DNA of 64,000 nucleotides from Anoplolepis gracilipes (Eukaryota > Arthropoda > Insecta > Hymenoptera > Formicidae): contig NC_132971.1 of NCBI RefSeq assembly GCF_047496725.1, positions 17,168,001 to 17,232,000 of the forward strand. The letters run 5' to 3'. Positions 28,717 to 42,178 of the stretch are shown piece by piece; the first letter of the stretch is position 1, and every line of letters begins with the position of its first letter. The notes under the pieces are model-generated. The model was not told the origin of the DNA. It ran no database searches and was given only the letters and a program-made list of their open reading frames with translations. The translations under genes and the position numbers were made by a program.

Positions 28717-28764
28717 GACGGCTTCGATTCAAACGTCCATCTCGCGTTCATTCACGAGGCCGAT
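28662..28764 (-). CDS. Ig-family gene exon: 5'UTR end, start codon and signal peptide
   Basis: On the minus strand a T-rich tract followed by TTACAG ends at 28765. It is followed by 48 nt of 5'UTR, ATG at 28716, 18 codons of signal peptide, and the donor G|GTAAGT with its last exon base at 28662. Coding part is 28662-28716. Strong splice sites on both sides of a hydrophobic N-terminus make this a convincing exon. The acceptor implies at least one more 5'UTR exon at higher coordinates, not located. Confidence 0.65.
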
Positions 28765-31700
28765 CTGTAACAAAAAAAGTGCATGCAATCGTATTAATAG
28801 CATTCGCTTCTCGAATGCAGTGAATGCACCGCAATAGGCTCTTCATGTCGCTGAGACTGGCGTTCATTATTTCGATAATCGATCAGTATCGTGTCGGACG
28901 CGAACGAATCGATTCATCCGCTCCCGTTTCATGCAGCAGCATCTGCCTTTCATCTTTCATCCCCCTTTATCCGGTGCATTTATTGCATTTTTGATGTGCC
29001 ATTTTGTGAGAAACAAAGATTTCTAATATAATCGCAGATGAATTGTCTTTTAATTTCAATAAAATTAACACTTTAGTATGAAATGTAACATTTTAATACG
29101 AGATACATTATTATAGTTTCAATTTTCTTTTGTATAGTATATTATTTATTTATAACAGTATTTATATACAAATTTATTTAGCATAACGATTACAGCAAAT
29201 AAATATACTGTGTAAAATCATTTGAATTGTATTTAAATTAACTTATAAATTTATAAACTTTATCTCCTAATATCTTTATACGGTATATTTTATACATTTT
29301 ATAGTACAGTTATCGGTTTAATATAATAATCGCAATTATATATATGATGATATCGACGAGATACTGTGTTAAAAGATTCGTAATTTTCCTTCTTTCCCTT
29401 TTTCTCTTTCTTTGTGTCTATGTACATTTCATATCAAATAATAATATTCATATTCAATAAAATTGTATAACATTAGCTGTGTCATTTAAAAAAAATTAAT
29501 GTTTTTATATGTTTTTTACTTATTTAATGGTTGTTAAATATTTCTAACTTATATACTATCCTGATATTTTGTATGCAAATACTTGGTTTGACCTATTACT
29601 TTTTTACTCTAATCACAATATTTGCTGAGAAGACATTTGCGCATGATGAAGCTCTCAAACTATGCAAACTCTCGTAAAACTAGTGGTTTTTAATAGGTAT
29701 CTCGTCGGTAATAATGGAGAACGACGGAAGCTTATTCGCAACACGCTAAACTTTGCTGCACTCGAAGCAGCAGAGCTGTCTAATGTGGATCATGTTCGTC
29801 GGTATTAGCTCAAAGGAGAGCGGAGAATGAGGGCCATTGCGGAAGAGAGAACAAAAGGTGGATAAGGAGTATAATGCAAAACAAAGAGGTTTTCAACGAG
29901 CCTTGCTTGTAGCCCTCTAAGTCCTATCATATTTGTAGACTAGCATTCCTTTGTCGGAATTATGGTTGACGTATACCACTGCGATATTAGTTGCAATTCT
30001 AATTAGTCATGGAATTAATTTAATATATATGACGTTGATTTTGATTTAATTCACTTATCAAACATTCATTCAGGAAAATTGCACTGGTATCGAAATATTG
30101 GTATCGAGTACATGATTTCGAAATTTGATGCTATGTACCAGAGTGATTGCTAATTGATACTGATCATGCAATATAATATGTATCGATAGAGCATCAACGG
30201 TATTATCAAATGTTTCAAAGTAATAATAAAATGAAGACCTCTGAAAACGTTGTTAATAAAAAAAATTTGCATACTATTCGTAATAATTAATTTACAAATT
30301 TATCAATCAGGTTCATGATAATCAATCCTTCTCTACATTTTAATTATTAGATAAATAAATATTAATTATGTATTATCGTATGTACTATATAAATTTGTAG
30401 ATATTAATAAAAATATGAATAAATGGTAATATGTTTGCAATATATTTATCAATATTTTCGGATTCTTGATTTTTGTTACTAAAACAATGATAAGTATGTT
30501 ATTTGTTGTAAAAATTTTTTAAATCTTCCACAAAATTTGAGAATTTTAAACAAATACCTTAATATCTTGCTGAAAAATATCGATATTGTATATAAAGTAT
30601 TGAGTAAAATAAAATCGTTTTTCAAAAATTATACAAATTTTTGACTAGTGTGTCATTGTTACTTATATCTTATTATCCATATCTTGTAATTTGATATGAA
30701 ACTATTCGTATCGATGAACATGCAATACTATCTCACTAACAGATGTAGCTACGACAAATGCGTTTCTGTGTCACGGACGTTGATCGACATCGACGATGTA
30801 TCGACAGTGTGAATCTATTTCGCCAAAGGGCTACGCCGTCCATTTCCATGTTGCTTGTACCACACAACGACGATATCGAGCTATAACTTAATTTCCATAG
30901 AAATACCGTAGAGAAAGGTTTAATCAAATTGCGATAATATTCAGTAGATTTGCTCGCGTGACAATGAGTGAGTTAATTTACATGTCCGAATGACTACGTG
31001 CTACAGATATTTATGCGAATATTTGTAATTTGTTTAGATGGAAAACAGATATATTTAAACGCAAAAATGAAAAAAATTTCGAAAAATATTTTTAGTAGAT
31101 TTAATAATAAATTTGTAATGTATCTTCTAAAAACGTTCTCGTCGTTTGAAAACTGCATTTAATCAATTGCTAAATTCAGATTTAGATAAACTTAAAAAAA
31201 CAGTCTTGTTAATTATAATTATTTATAATATACATATATAATACATATTTTTTTATGTTCGTAAAAAATGATTTAAAATATTTTTGTCAAAATTAAACCG
31301 TTTTCTCTAAAGTAAAACAATAGCTGAAAGAAATTTGTTAGAAATAAGAAAACATCAATTGCGTGCGTCAATTTCAATATGATTGAATTTTTTTCCGTTT
31401 CAAAGCGCGAATATTGATATCTCCGTTCTTTGATGTTGACTATTGACTATTGACGTTGACTAAAAAATATTTTTTTGTACGTTTTTGTATACGTTTGCTA
31501 AACTTGTTGGCCAAACGTTTATCTTGATATTTTACATGTTAACCCAGATTACACAGAACCCGGATTTACTCAGGTCTACATCACAAACCGTCGAGGGTCT
31601 ATCTCGAATTACGCAAACCGCGAACGAGACCTATATCGATCGGATTGATTTCAGCGTAAAGCAGCTTTATGCGCTTCAACCAGCCTCAACCAGTCGAGCG

Positions 31701-34700
31701 AAAATGCACTCTGCATTACGGGAAAATAAAAATAGCATGTAAAACATTCTAAAAATATGCAGTTGATATACGATAAGTTGAGTTGCCGGAGTGACGTGTA
31801 TGCTGTAAAATCTTTTCGCTTCATATTTCATATCACAGACGTGTACGTCGGGCATTACGTCTACTTTCGCTACTGTCTTGGCTGTTCTCCTTCGATCGAT
31901 TTCGACACGTTCGCTCTCGCTTTCCCTTGCTTTTTTGCTACTCCGAATGTTCGCGATGATAAATAGTTAGCTCTACCAAGCTGTTCGAGTCGAGTAAGGT
32001 TTAGAAATTATTAGCCTTGCACGTTTTCTTGGCATGAGAAAAAAAACCCGGTATGCAGAATTTTCGCCGACTTTATACCTACTTGCCTCACTCAACGGAA
32101 TTTTGTATAATAAACGAACATTCATTTGCACTTCTACGAGTTAAATTTTAATTCGCAATTTCTGCGAAGAGAAATTAATTGATATTATCGTGATAATAAG
32201 TTAATAAATTTATTATTGATTGATAATGGCGTTGATTTGTGGTGTTAGGATAATTACCACCATTCCTAAGTTAATTAGAATTTGATGCGTATGTAATTAT
32301 AAACTTTAGATGCGATCAGCATTAATTAATATTTCATGTTTCAATCTAGTGAAACGAAACTAGTGAGCAGTAATCGATGATGATCTATAAACAATATATA
32401 ATAGACTGAAATAATCTCTCTCTATATTTAATTTAGATTTAAATCATATCATGTGTATGAAAAGTTACTATCATAATTAAAACTTTTGTCAATTTTATTA
32501 TAAGGTTACCTATTGAAATGAAGTATGTATATAAATAGGAACTTATTGTTAGACAAATCCTATTAATAAAAATTTTATTATAAATAACAACTAGCTCATA
32601 ATTACTAGTGTTGTCTGGCGAAATCTTTACGATCGTAATTAATTAAATTTTAAATAAATTTTTAAAATTATTTCTTTTATAGTTAAATATTTTTTTATAA
32701 TTTAAAAAATTTTATAAATTTTAATTTAAATTTAGGTATTCTAAATATTAATAATAATATACTTAAAAAGATATTTAGTGTGTATTAATGCGAAGAAAAG
32801 ATCGATAATATCTTATGTTTGTCATCTAAATTTGTCACCATGGAGTGATTAGGTTTATAATACACAAAGTAACGGTTGAATAAGGAAAACTTGAGCTTCA
32901 CGATCGGTCTTGCAACATTAAATGGTCGGTGGAAAACGGAGTCGTAAAATTTTGTTTGAATCGGGTTAGTGCTGCGCAATTTCTCGACGGCGATAAAACT
33001 ATTTTTCCCATAGAATACTCAGTATCGATTCTTCATGGAATTTAAAGGACGGATAGTCAAACACCCAAGAAATTCCCGAGATGTGTAAGCGCCGAGGAAG
33101 AAAATTCGCTTATCGATCGGCAGATGCCTAGCAAGCGTCACGTTAATAATTTGCGAATGAAACATGATAAATGCAAATTGCATAGAGACACTGCATGAAT
33201 ATTCTCGACTTGCCACGAGCGTATTTACAATCTGCCTAATAAGATATGTATCTTTTGTGTACACAGAACGATCAGAACGTGATGTGCTCTGCACCAGGAA
33301 TCGAGCTTTGTGTTGCGTGAACGCAAAATTGAACTTTAGCGGTCGAACAATACTAATGCAAACTATTAAATATTTTGTTTGTCATGTATATTGTTTAGCA
33401 AGGTAAATATGTACTATGGTAGACCTATTGGCGTATTCATTTATTTACAAATGTATAGATAAAATGCAATTGATTATATATTGAATACGTTATATATGTA
33501 TACCGCCATATAATAGTCTTTCTATTAAAAAAATCTCTTATGTAGAAAAAAGTCTGTAAAATAAAATATTGTACATGAATCTGTAAAATAAAATTGTATA
33601 TAAAATGAAATATAATACATAAATTACAAATTTTACATTTTAATTTTTTTGTCAATGAGAAAAAAGGATTCTATATTTTATTGCAAAATAATAATAAACA
33701 AAGACAGATTTTTATGTCTTTCTCTGTTAAAAAAAAATTCGTTTGTATTTCTTGGTTCTAGCTCGTGTTAACATTAATTCGTTGTTTCTTGATTCCCTGG
33801 TAGTTGTAATATAAATCCCCCGGTGTTTCTCAGCGAAAATCAGCGAGATTTACGTCCATTCGTCAGGACGTAATCGCATAATAAAATGCGCCACTGAAAG
33901 TGACAGCGACAGACATTCGTGACGAAAATTCCAAGCGTCTTATAAACGTTCCGTTGGAGCATCGAGACTGTACAAATTGCTGGCGACAAGGATATTTGAC
34001 TCGCTCATATTTGTGTACGTCGAGCCTGGAATAATTCACGAGCCCGTGGTTTACGACCGCTACGATTTAACACGTATGGTTTAATACGTCGAATACCACG
34101 GTGAATACCACTGTCGGCTGTGATATTTGACATTGACGGAATTTTGATGTGGTTCATAATTGCATATTGCATAGCTGTTATTTTAGAGTAGACGAAATAA
34201 TATTGCTTTACTGCTGTCGGTTGTAACTTACAATGTTAATTTTAATTGAACATCCTTCCCTTCTAACGCTTACTTTTTTAAACTATCTATGACTAACTAT
34301 TCATGTTCGATATAAACATAATGGACAACAGTAATATATTACATTGCCATTAAGGGGAGTAAAAATAAATAGCTTGATTATTGTCAATAATTACTTTCGC
34401 TGGCGCCGTAAAAATTTCATCTTAACCTTTTATTTCTGGTTTAAAATAAAATGAAAATCGGTATTAAAATCGGAAATGTGAGAACCAAAATAGACATTGA
34501 ATTCGACCGGTGTGAGACTAATGAACGTTACTGAAAACTCTTAGCCGTACTGGCAAATCATTCGGTCTAGTCGGTGAAATAACATGGTTAATCGAGAATT
34601 AAATTATTTCAACGAGCGGAGAACTATTTACCATCCAGTGCGATTATTTTCCGCGTCGTATTTTGCGCAGGAGAGAAAGGAAATAATGAACAAACGGCAA

Positions 34701-35194
34701 TTATTCGAGAAGTATTGTACGTGAGCGCGTTTCAATGTGCGTCTCACCCACAATTAATCCGTTGCGAATTTACGCCTCGACGGCAGACGCCCCGCAAATT
34801 CGCCGACCGCAAATCAATGATAATCCCTCCATCGACATGTATATTCGAACACGGCGTAAATTTGCTACGCTTTTGTAACTCGGCTCATTTTGTTGTCGGA
34901 GCGTGCGGCGGAACCAATGTATAAAAATTGTAGCGGAATATATTGGGGCTGTTACACACATTTAGATCAATGTTCTGATATATTAAAAAAATCAAATTTA
35001 ACGCTTTGTTTTTCTGAAGAAAATACTGTAACAAGTTTAAGTGTATACTTACAATAGTAATTAAAAGAATATTTAGATTGTATTTTATTTATAATTTTAC
35101 TTTTACTGCGTAAAAATATATAACTACATATTAATATATATTAATATATAATATCATGTGTAATCAGTAATTATATATATGTATATATATATAT

Positions 35195-35222
35195 GCAGGG
35201 TGTCCGATAATTCGTAAAAATT
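35195..35222. repeat. Solo transposon-end-like motif
   Basis: GCAGGGTGTCCGATAATTCG resembles the terminal motif of mariner-like elements and the left end of the element at 40385 (GCAGGGTGTCTCTAAAC). No matching inverted end was found nearby, so it is at best a fragment. Confidence 0.25.
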
Positions 35223-36914
35223 ATTTCGTGTAGATAGAAATTATAAATTTTGTATATATATATATATATATATGTATATATAAATTTATAATAAATTAAA
35301 TTATTATTAGATTTTATATACAATAATAATTTATTTACTATAGAGAAAGAAATTCGATTTTTTCTTCTTTTATTTCTTCTTTTAGCATATATTTTAAGTT
35401 TTTTTGGTATAATTGATGCAAATGTGAAAAATCAAATCTAAAAGGAAAGTATTAAGGAATTTTAGAAGAAAACAAATGGTGACTGTATCATGTAACAAGC
35501 AAACTCCGATATAACCGCGATGTTGCTGAAGCGTTCAGATCGCTCAAGCGTCACGGATATTCCCGTGGAAAGTTAACCGGAACTTAAAGGAAGGCACCGG
35601 AGAACTTACCTTAATCCGATTATACGCGATACGAGATAGGGAAGCGGTTCGGAAGGTCGTTCTTAAACGGAGGAACTTGCGTTATTTTGCATCGTTGCGG
35701 TCGGGTCGCATTAACGTTACTCTATCTACACTACGTCTATCTTTTGCACGAAGTTCAAGACGAGAGATTAATAAAATCGGAACGTGCAATCAGTAAAACT
35801 TCATTAAATCCGTTTTAATTAAAATATCTATATATTATTTGATACAAAAAACAAATTTCTCGCAAAAAATTATAAAAACAATAATCAATAATTACAAAAA
35901 TTACATTCAAAATTATATTCAAGTATTCTTTTTTGTACCGACACGTATGCTTAATTATAATATTATTGTCATTATTTAAAAAAAAAAATTATTATGCACG
36001 TTATCTGCAACACCTGACGTCATAAGCCGTACTTTCCTGTTCTGCTCGATCAAATAGATATATCTGTTGACTACCCTGATCCGCGTTGACATTTAATAAG
36101 CTCAAATGCAAACGGGCATTATTAAACCTGGCGATGCACTGTCGTTGCAATATTTAATCTATAGTGCAATGGCCTTTCGAAAAAAACGTTGAACTACGAG
36201 CAGGTGATTTAACTTCGAGCAGGTTGAATTATTGATCGCCATTCGTGTCGATATATTAAGGGCAATAGGTTTTCGCCGCGGGCGATATTGCCATTGTATT
36301 GATATTGCCATTGAAGGTAATAATATGTTCACAGCATTGCGTTATTACGTCATTTCTTCGCAATAACATAAGGAAAATTCTCTCTTTCAAAGCACGTGTC
36401 TTTGAACATACACCATATCTCATTTATCACTTTTCATCAATTCAAAATGTTTTATCAGAAACGGGAAAATTATTTTTAAAACAGTTTTTGTTATATACAT
36501 TAAGGAATTTCATTAAATAAAACTTTAAAGTAATATTAAATGTGAAATAAATACAAATACACTTTGTAATAATTGTTAGAAATATTTTCAGTAAGTAAAT
36601 AATGTTTGCTTAGTTTAGTATCGATTGGTTTCGTTTATTTTCTGCTATATGTTCGGCGGCACGTATATTTATATCCTGTATGCCATCGGACAAGTTAAAT
36701 AGCGTCATACTAAATGTGAATAAAAAAGAAGGGTAAAACTTTCAAAATATGGACACAAGCATGTTTGTCATTTGTCGAAAATGTAAATAAGCACCGAACA
36801 AAAGAATTAGAAGTTCGATATGACTCGTGAGAACTCAAAGCTTATGAATGAATTTTAAATACGATATAATATTGAAAGAGAAACAAAGAAAATTTAAAAA
36901 TTTACTTTTATTCT

Positions 36915-36918
<4 letters not shown>

Positions 36919-36970
<52 letters not shown>
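36919..36970. repeat. (TA)n(TG)n microsatellite
   Basis: TA tract followed by ten bases of GT, just upstream of the 37003 MITE. Confidence 0.85.
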
Positions 36971-37002
36971 ATATTTTCTCTCTTTCTCTATCTCACACAC
37001 AA

Positions 37003-37092
37003 CCCAGTGAGAAATGACCCATCGATCGATATCAAATTGACATCGAATTGATATCAAATCGACATCGATTTGATAAGTCATTTTTCACTGGG
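37003..37092. mobile_element. 90-bp MITE with CCCAGTGA ends
   Basis: Left end CCCAGTGAGAAATGAC and the reverse complement of the right end agree at 15 of 16 bases. The interior is made of ATCAAAT-TGACATCGA type repeats that are themselves partly self-complementary, so the whole unit can fold. No coding capacity. Confidence 0.7.
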
Positions 37093-40000
37093 AAATGTTT
37101 AACCGCATTATTAATTTAAGAAGTTATCACTTGTTTCTTATTAATTGCTATCAAATATTAATTTATGATACATATGTCAATTATGTTATGGAACAGTAAT
37201 AAAACGATAAGTGAACAATATGTTTGCGTTATTAAATAATTTCATATGTTTTCCGCAAATCGCATTCATCGAAAATATAGATGCGAATTGAAGTTGAACA
37301 AAAAAATTAAAAATTAGATATACTAATAAGGTATTAAAGCTTAGGCATATGTACGTGATGCAATGAAAATAATAATAATTGTAAGGGGCCAATGAATATA
37401 TATCATAAACTTTTGTAGTACTTTGATGTGTTAATTTAATGGAAACTCAAGTGCGGTTAAACTTTGAGAGAAATCCTGAGAGTTTCTTTGTCAAAACTTT
37501 CAAAACTTTAATTTTTGATGTTGATAATTAGATATCAAGTTTTAAGATTAAATTTTTTAAATTTATTTTAATTTATCTATATACACAGTCTTATTTTTAG
37601 AATGCAAATACATATATATTTACGTAATCTAATTTTTGTAAATATAGTAGAAGCGAAGTGTAACCTATCAGATGTATAAAATGTCTTTATCCGAATTTTT
37701 CTTAAAAAAAAAATGTTACGTTTGAGGCTTCTTAATTTGAAGATTCTACATCTGTGTGATCAGGGCGGATCTCACGTACGCCGGAAATACATCTGGCGCC
37801 GGACATCGAATCGTCGTGGATTTCCAGAGCACGCCCGTCGTTATCACGTACGGGTCGTTAAACCTACTGTCGGTCGTGAACTTTCGAAATAATTGCGAAT
37901 CCGTGGAATTCGATTACCACCGCGACGCGGACGCATTCATGGAAAACGATGGGATGGACGCGAGAGAGGGAGTGTGAGAGAAAGAGAGAGACATGCAGTC
38001 GAATGGATCTCGAATTCGTATGCGATGCAATTGCAACCGCGTTGCGAATGTTTCCGTTTGTCAAGTGCCGCATAATCTTTGCTTCGTTTCTTCGTCGCAA
38101 GTAAAACTTTTATATTATAACGGCAAAACTTTTCGTCGTTCTTGCCTAAGTTTTGTTCCATTTTCCTCTCGCGGGATAAACGCGGCGATCGATAAAACCA
38201 CGAGAAACCGATAGCGAGAGAAAGAGATTGCGTCTCGGAGAAGTCAGAGAATATAAAATAAACAACTAGAACACATAGTAGATTTTTTGATAGCAATTGA
38301 ACAGGTGAATACATAAGCGTATGGCTGGTGAAAATCGAATGAATCTAAAACAATATATGTGCATGTTAAAAAATTTATCAATTGTGAATGTTTTTTCATG
38401 AAGTTTAGAGAATATATACGAAAAATAACTAATATTTTCTTAAATAGAATCAGTGTATTTTCACTGATAGTAGTGGTTTCAGTTATAAGTATAGAATTAC
38501 AAAATAGTCAAATATTATTGAGAAAAATCAATAAATGAATGACTGCTTTTTTAATGAAACTTTACTACTCATTGAAACATAAAATGAAAAGCAAAGTTTT
38601 CAATGAAGCAATGTTTTCAATGAAGATCAGTGAAATATTCATTAATCTTTGATGAAATCTTGTTGCTGCTTTAATCATATTTTCAATGATTTAATTTTAA
38701 GAGAGTACCTTCATAATGATAACAATTTTAGATTAAATAGATTGAATAATAATTTTACAAAAAGTAATTTGCGTTTTGCGCATTTTTTTTTGCACATATA
38801 TACTTTATCTTCTTTCGTATCTTTTGTTTCAGTACTTAATTTATTCCTATTATAATATTATAATTATTGACATTAAAAATTCTATTTCTGTATTTTTTGT
38901 TAGCTATTTTATTTCAATTTCTTATATTGTATAATATAATTTATCTAAATATAACGTCTTGTAGTTAAGACAGCACATTTTTTCATATCTCTTTCTTTTT
39001 TTCCCTTTCTTCTTGGGGCTAAAATTGATATATTTTTTGAACTTATATCGAAGGATGAATCAATAAATATCAATTAGCATATTATAAATCATATACAATT
39101 TATACGTGATATTAATAATAAGATTAAAGCAACTTATTTTCCCAAAGTCAATCAATAATTGATAGATTGATTGGAAATTGTGTTTAAATCGTCGATCACT
39201 TCTTCAAATCGAATTTCCCTTTGAGGTCACCGAATAATCCTTTCTCTCTACAAATACAAGATGCAAAAGTTGGACATTGATCAAAAAGAAATTAACAGAC
39301 TACATTGCCGATACGTTAATGCGTGTTACAAACCGGAGAATTGCCTGAAATATCGTTCGCGCTTGTTATACCTCTCGGATTGCTTAATTGAATTATGTGA
39401 TTCGCGATAGAGAAGTCCTCCGATGAATACGACCGATGGTGAATGAGCCTTGCAGATAATATTATTGCCACTTTTAATCAAGATTATTGGATTTGCAACG
39501 GTACAAGAAAGAGACGTGTGTGATATTGACATTTTTAACTATGATCAGATTTTAAGCTAATTATTTGTAACATGATCGCACAATTCACAGAATTATCTAA
39601 ATATTAGTAATGCTGTCGGACATCTTTAATACTTTCTCATTGATATTAAAAAAAACATGTAGAATATGTAGATATAAAATATAAAATATAGATTACAAAT
39701 GTAATCCATATTTATTACATCCCGTTTTGAAACTTTCACAAAATTAGGTACAAAGATATTTCAGATTGATGTTGTCACTATCTAACATGAATCGAACTTC
39801 TGCTCTCGTTTGTAGTGAACGTCGAAAGAATCTGGGTTGTAAAAAGATCGAAGACGATGGAACGGCAGGATGTCGTGTCTATTAGAAGGAGGCAAGAGTT
39901 TTATTGCCAAGCTGATAACGAATGAGAAGCTTTACCTCCTAGTCGGTGTCATGATTCATGAGTTCTTCGCGAAAGATGTAGAAGAGTCGACGATCCACTC

Positions 40001-40384
40001 ATCGCTCTTTCTTTTGCGTTCGCGGTTTTACCCTCCTTTACCCATCCCTGCTTCGTAAAATCCTGTGAACATATTGTACTTGACTCTCATCCTGCTTTAC
40101 CTTCGTTTAAGAAAATGGTTCTCAACAATATCTATTTTTCTTTTTTTCTTTATAATGCTTTTCATTTTATTTATATATTTCGAAGAAAACGTTGTAAAGG
40201 AAAAGAATTTTTTATCTTGATATTTGATTAGTTATAATGTAGACTAATGTTTTATTAAGGATTATATATATATATATATATATACATATATGCAAGCGTT
40301 ATCAAAATTTTTTATTTTTATTAAATTAATATCATATATATAATTCTATTATAAGTTTATATTATATTAATAATCTATTATGCA

Positions 40385-41085
40385 GGGTGTCTCTAAACTT
40401 AGTGCCAAAATTGGTACAAAGAAGCTTAGCGCAGTTGAAAACAAGTCGAAAATGCCTAATATATTCGAATTCAAACAGTTTCAGAGTTACGAAGTATTGA
40501 AGTTGCTTTCGTAGGAAAATATGAATTGATGTAGGTAAATGTTGTTTAATGTTCTTTATCCTACTTAAAGTTTTACAAAAAAGTGCTCAAAAATTCTTCC
40601 GTCGACATACTTTCTATTACGCATTAATAAATCGTTTCGAGCTTTTCAAAAATCGTTTGGAGTTTCGCGGATGACATCGGCAATATTAAATGTCAGTTGC
40701 TATAGTTGTTCTGAATCAAAGATGTTATTCTGGTAGACTAGATCTTTCATTCGTCTTCAAAGAAAAAATCCAGTGATTTGAAGAACTTCTCGAATTCCAC
40801 AGGAACATTTTGCTTTCTTTCAAGCCAATTAGGATTTATTAATTTATGCTTGAAAGGATATCGAAGTTGCCAAAAAATTTTTGAGCACTTTTTGTAAAGT
40901 TTTAAACAGAATAAAGAACATTAAGCAATATTTATTTGAATTCATGTTTTCTTAAAAAAGCAACTTTTATATTCCATAACTTTAAAACCGCTCAGATTCT
41001 TACATATTTATTAAGCATTTTGTATTTGTTTTCATGTGCTAAAATCGCTGTATCAGTTTTGGCATTGAATTCAAAGATATTTTCT
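40385..41085 (-). mobile_element. Decayed mariner/IS630-like transposon with inverted repeats of about 200 bp
   Basis: The left end (GGGTGTCTCTAAACTTAG... from 40385) is inverted at the right end (about 40870-41085). Shared inner blocks include GTGCCAAAA, TTTAATGTTCTTTAT, AAAGTTTTACAAAAA and GTGCTCAAAAATT. Between the arms, the minus strand retains the end of a transposase. Ends are approximate because the outermost bases have diverged. Confidence 0.65.
40604..40755 (-). pseudogene. Transposase C-terminal remnant (mariner/IS630-like)
   Basis: In one minus-strand frame the translation reads KDLVYQNNIFDSEQL, a stop, then QLTFNIADVIRETPNDF, a stop, then KARNDLLMRN. This resembles the region just after the LWGYLK-type motif at the end of mariner/IS630-type transposases. 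The catalytic core is absent. In-frame stops and a frame change just upstream (LDFFF in another frame) show that it is dead. Confidence 0.55.
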
Positions 41086-42134
41086 ATATGTAGTTAATAT
41101 TATTATTAAATTTATTTTTGCAGCTGCTAATAAAGAATTTATAATTCGAAAATTTCGCATTACTGTTATTATAACAATATATTACAGTATAGAATAATAT
41201 AAACATGTTATTGACATATTATTTATTTATATTTTTTTTATATAATAAGGATATATATAATATTGTTAAAATATATTTGTTATAAGTATAAGTCTTAATT
41301 TTAAATCATTTAAACGGCACACTATTGTTGTGCTTAACGTATTTCTAAAATAAAATATTTTTAATAAATAATTAAATAAAGATTTAATGTAATAACAATT
41401 AAAAATGCTATGGATCTAAGTTAGTCAATTTTAAAAAGATTTATGTTAAATTGTAGTATAATATTTTAAACTACATATATATAAGTATATATTAATTCAG
41501 AAAATATAAAGAATTAAAAATTTAGATGTATACATACATACAGGTCTACATAAGATAAAAGAGAACCGTTCTTTAATATTTCCCTTTTGTTTATCAATAT
41601 ATATTTAAATTTAATTTAAATCATAACTATTGACTTCATATATGCATAATGCTGAGATCCTTGTCAAAAAAGATATAAATACAAACAAGTATTTAATAGT
41701 AAGCAATTCTGCAACACCAACAACCAATATGTTACGTGCAAGTAGACCGATTATAATATTTTATACGTGTCTCTCTTACAAACCGTGCGTTTGTCATTGT
41801 GATAGTGTCGTTTGTGTAGAAAATGGAGAAATAAGCAAATCATTATTTGGTAAAATCAACTAGTTGATATTGAGTAACGTTAAATTTTTTGAAATAGCGC
41901 TTTCGTATATTAGTTGCCGCGTCGTATCTTCTTTACTACTTCTTTTTTTTTTTAATTTTGGTGTTTGATATTAATTATTATCATTTATTAGTAAAATGAA
42001 GAACTGACGTAAACACTATAATTTATACTTTCAAGTTGTCGTGTCGTTGTCCTTTATAAAGAAAGAAGAATGGTTCTTTCAAAGTTTGCTGTTGTTACTT
42101 ATTATCACATTTTTTATTTCGATATTCTACATAC

Positions 42135-42140
<6 letters not shown>

Positions 42141-42175
<35 letters not shown>
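42141..42175. repeat. (AT)n microsatellite at the start of the MRJP units
   Basis: AT tract immediately before the point where homology with unit C begins. Confidence 0.85.

Positions 42176-42176
<1 letters not shown>

Positions 42177-42178
<2 letters not shown>

Larger units (their letters stand above)
28765..42135. other. Upstream intron or intergenic stretch without supportable genes
   Basis: No exon chain or family signature found on either strand. An upstream 5'UTR exon of the Ig gene should lie somewhere here but non-coding exons cannot be recognised by eye. Contains a 90-bp MITE (37003-37092), a decayed mariner-like element (40385-41085), TA microsatellites and GC-richer patches (about 31500-31960, 33780-34100, 34600-34930, 35500-35790, 37740-38230) that could be regulatory but have no proven role. 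Confidence 0.4.

Noticed and set aside
30736..30927. 63-codon minus-strand open frame
   Set aside because: No motif, no splice-linked neighbour; length expected by chance in this patch.
37756..38314. Overlapping open frames on both strands in a GC-richer patch
   Set aside because: Four frames are open over the same bases and none has a recognisable motif. A TGATCAG before 37764 could be an acceptor, but no exon partner was found.
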